A stretch of 6,857 nt of DNA from NCBI GenBank assembly GCA_027335965.1, contig DAHWGZ010000086.1:1-6857 (forward strand), written 5' to 3'. A program made the translations under genes and the position numbers. Under the pieces are notes generated by a model, which did not search any database, was not told the DNA's origin, and worked only from the letters and a program-made list of their open reading frames with translations. Source of the DNA: Acidiferrobacter sp. Lineage in GTDB: Bacteria > Pseudomonadota > Gammaproteobacteria > Acidiferrobacterales > Acidiferrobacteraceae. Positions 4,962 to 6,857 of this stretch are shown here, piece by piece (position 1 is the first letter of the stretch; every line of letters starts with the position of its first letter).

Positions 4962-6857
4962 TCATGAATCTTGCCCAAGGAGGCCGCGCAGGCCCTTCAA
5001 GTGGGATTCGCCGTGCGCGAGACGCTCCTCGGGGGGTTTCTCCTCGCGGCCATCCCAAATCAGGTCTTCGGCCGGGATCTCGCCGAGAAAGCGGCTTGGA
5101 GTGGTCTCTTGCGGGGCCCCCTGGCGGCGCCGCCGCCTGGCATAGCTCAAGGTCAGCGTCTGGCGCGCGCGCGTCATGCCGACGTAGGCCAGGCGGCGTT
5201 CTTCCTCCACGCCGCTTTCGATGAGGCTCGTGCGGTGCGGAAGCAGGTCCTCCTCCACGCCCACGAGAAAGACATGGGGGAATTCCAGCCCTTTGGCGGC
5301 GTGCAGCGTCATCAGCCGCACGCTCTGGCCGTCGGGCTCGCGGTCCCGGTCGCCCATGCCGTTCAGGATGAGCTGCGAGATGACCTCGTCTGCCGTGCGC
5401 CCGCTTGCCTCCTCGCCGAGGCGGTCGACCCACGCCAGGAATTCCTCGAGCAGCGCAAGCCTGCGGCGTCCCGTGCGATTGTCGCCGGCCGCCTGCAGGG
5501 CGTGCCCCTCGTACCCGATCTCGTGCAGGGCCTCGCGCAACAGCGCGCCCGGGGCCATGCTTCGCGCCTTTTCGCCGAGGCCCTCCATGAGCACCGCGAA
5601 GCGCTGCAAGGCGGCCACCTGGGGGGCGGCGAGGTGCTGCGCGAGCCCGAGTTCCTGACAGCAGCGCAGCAGCGGTTGGCCGCGACGATGGGCATAGTCG
5701 CGCAGGCGTTCGACGGTCGAGGGCCCGACCTCGCGCTTGGGGACGTTGCAGACCCGCAGGAATGCCGCGTCGTCGGCGGGGTTGTGAACGAGGCGCAGAT
5801 AGGCGACCGCGTCGCGCACCTCCACGCGATCGAAAAACGAGGTGCCGCCACTTAAAAAATACGGGACGCGGTGTTCGCGCAGGACCTGCTCCAGCGGCCG
5901 CGCCTGATGATTCCCGCGGTAGAGGATGGCGTAGTCCCCGAACTCCGCGCGGCGCACGAACTTGTCATGCAAGAGCGCCGTGACGACGCGGATCGCCTCG
6001 TGTTCCTCATCGTCGGCCACCAGCACCTTCAAGGGGTCGCCGAAACCAAAGGCGCTCCAGAGCCGCTTCGGGAACATGTGGGGATTGTTGCCGATCACGG
6101 CGTTCGCGGCCTTCAGGATACGCCCGGTCGAGCGGTAGTTCTGCTCGAGCTTTATGACCGTCAGACGCGGATTGTCGCGCGCCAGGCGCTCGAGATTCTC
6201 CGGGCGCGCACCGCGCCACGAGTATACCGACTGGTCATCGTCGCCGACCGCCGTGAAGGACTCGTCGGCGAGCGCGCGCGCCAGGCGGTACTGGCCATCG
6301 TTGGTGTCCTGGTATTCATCGACCAAGAGATAGCGCAGGCGCTCGCGCCAGCGGGCCCGGGCGGCCGCGTCCTCGGTCAACAGCCGTGCCGGGAGCAGGA
6401 TGAGGTCATCGAGATCGATGGCGTTGTAGGCGCGCAGCCGCTCGACGTAGTCGGCGTAGACGGCGCCGCCGTCGGGCGACTCGAGGGCCGCGGTCGGAGG
6501 CGGGATGCCGGCGTCCTTCCAGGCGCGCACGCGCTGCGTGATTTCCTCGGCCGGGGTGTCGTCGCGCAGCCGCTCCCGGCACAGGTCCTTGATGAGCGCC
6601 TCGGCGTCACGCGGATCGAGCAGGGTGAAGCCGCGCCGCAGGCCGAGGGTCTCCGTTTCCTCGCGGATGATCTTGAGTCCGAGGGCGTGGAAGGTGAGGA
6701 CGCTCAGGCCTCGGCGGGCGGTCGCCGGCAAAAGCGCGCTGGCGCGTTCGCGCATCTCGCGCGCGGCCTTGTTGGTGAACGTGACCGCGGCGATGTGGGC
6801 GGGCTCGTGGCCGCCATGGGTGATCAGGTAAGCGATCTTGCGGGCAATCACCGTGGT
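4962..6857 (-). CDS. rep: ATP-dependent DNA helicase Rep (N-terminus beyond the window)
   Basis: This is a superfamily 1A 3'-5' DNA helicase that unwinds DNA ahead of replication forks and clears proteins from them. 631 residues are visible and the frame is open to the edge. The first codons (TTVIARKIAYLI) directly follow the Walker A loop, so about 25-30 residues including GxGKT are missing. Numbering from the first visible residue, I see motif Ia (AAVTFTNKAAREM, 23-35), motif II (LLVDEYQDTN, 177-186), motif III (VGDDDQSVYSWRGA, 204-217), motif IV (IKLEQNYRS, 235-243), motif V (LMTLHAAKGLEF, 515-526) and motif VI (RRLAYVGMTRAR, 554-565). ILLPARLL, YAILYRGNHQ, SGGTSFF, FLRVCNVPKRE.GP and the C-terminal DLIW...SHL blocks match Rep rather than UvrD or PcrA. 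It ends with TGA at 4964-4962. No partner gene is adjacent within the window. Confidence 0.95.
   Translation of the reverse strand, partial: TTVIARKIAYLITHGGHEPAHIAAVTFTNKAAREMRERASALLPATARRGLSVLTFHALGLKIIREETETLGLRRGFTLLDPRDAEALIKDLCRERLRDDTPAEEITQRVRAWKDAGIPPPTAALESPDGGAVYADYVERLRAYNAIDLDDLILLPARLLTEDAAARARWRERLRYLLVDEYQDTNDGQYRLARALADESFTAVGDDDQSVYSWRGARPENLERLARDNPRLTVIKLEQNYRSTGRILKAANAVIGNNPHMFPKRLWSAFGFGDPLKVLVADDEEHEAIRVVTALLHDKFVRRAEFGDYAILYRGNHQARPLEQVLREHRVPYFLSGGTSFFDRVEVRDAVAYLRLVHNPADDAAFLRVCNVPKREVGPSTVERLRDYAHRRGQPLLRCCQELGLAQHLAAPQVAALQRFAVLMEGLGEKARSMAPGALLREALHEIGYEGHALQAAGDNRTGRRRLALLEEFLAWVDRLGEEASGRTADEVISQLILNGMGDRDREPDGQSVRLMTLHAAKGLEFPHVFLVGVEEDLLPHRTSLIESGVEEERRLAYVGMTRARQTLTLSYARRRRRQGAPQETTPSRFLGEIPAEDLIWDGREEKPPEERLAHGESHLKGLRGLLGQDS

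Noticed and set aside
4796..4978. Short leftward frame with a lipobox-like AVAVAAGGC segment
   Set aside because: It resembles a small lipoprotein signal, but it overlaps the rep 3' end, lacks a ribosome binding site at a suitable start and would leave only a tiny mature peptide.
4501..5145. 214-codon rightward open frame downstream of rep
   Set aside because: It runs antisense into the Rep C-terminus. Its composition is dominated by Arg, Pro, Gly and Ser, and no family signature or good ribosome binding site is seen.
6852..6857. Truncation of the rep gene as a biological event
   Set aside because: The frame is open to the window edge and the first residues match the sequence right after Walker A, so the missing N-terminus is only a window effect.

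Overview
This is a GC-rich window, roughly 60-65% GC by eye. It holds three complete protein genes, one partial gene cut by the right edge, and a left flank made of transposon wreckage. A Rep-type helicase, a GGDEF/EAL protein and an RssA-like patatin phospholipase together suggest a high-GC proteobacterium. The Rep C-terminus aligns well from memory with gammaproteobacterial Rep. That placement is inference; no rRNA or other marker is present.

Left flank (1-1065). A decayed IS630-family transposase gene runs left to right. Its pieces at about 92-205 and 503-1034 join into one reading once two -1 frameshifts are allowed for. About 300 bp sits inside it: the left end of an IS110-family element plus the first 23 or so codons of its DEDD transposase (435-503). 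The non-coding part of that stub folds into three consecutive stem-loops (220-236, 272-310, 337-381). Short loop segments are complementary to the element's own left boundary and to the IS630 target at the insertion point. This is what a bridge RNA of the IS110 group should look like, and it is the most interesting item in the window.

Middle (1066-2922). A divergent pair shares a 144-bp control region. Leftward is an unrecognised 240-residue protein with a probable two-helix membrane hairpin. Rightward is a 329-residue patatin-like phospholipase with a strong Shine-Dalgarno site. An extended -10 promoter (TGATATAAT) faces the membrane protein, and a stable leader hairpin precedes the phospholipase.

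Right half (2923-6857). A cytosolic GGDEF-EAL protein is encoded leftward, convergent with the phospholipase. Its cyclase motif is degenerate (GNDEF) while its EAL metal ligands look intact, so it is probably a c-di-GMP phosphodiesterase. Upstream of it lie about 530 bp without a convincing gene, containing a G-quadruplex-type G-rich run and short inverted repeats. Then comes the leftward rep helicase gene, missing only its N-terminal tip with Walker A. The intact genes look like ordinary chromosomal loci and no shared pathway is evident among them.
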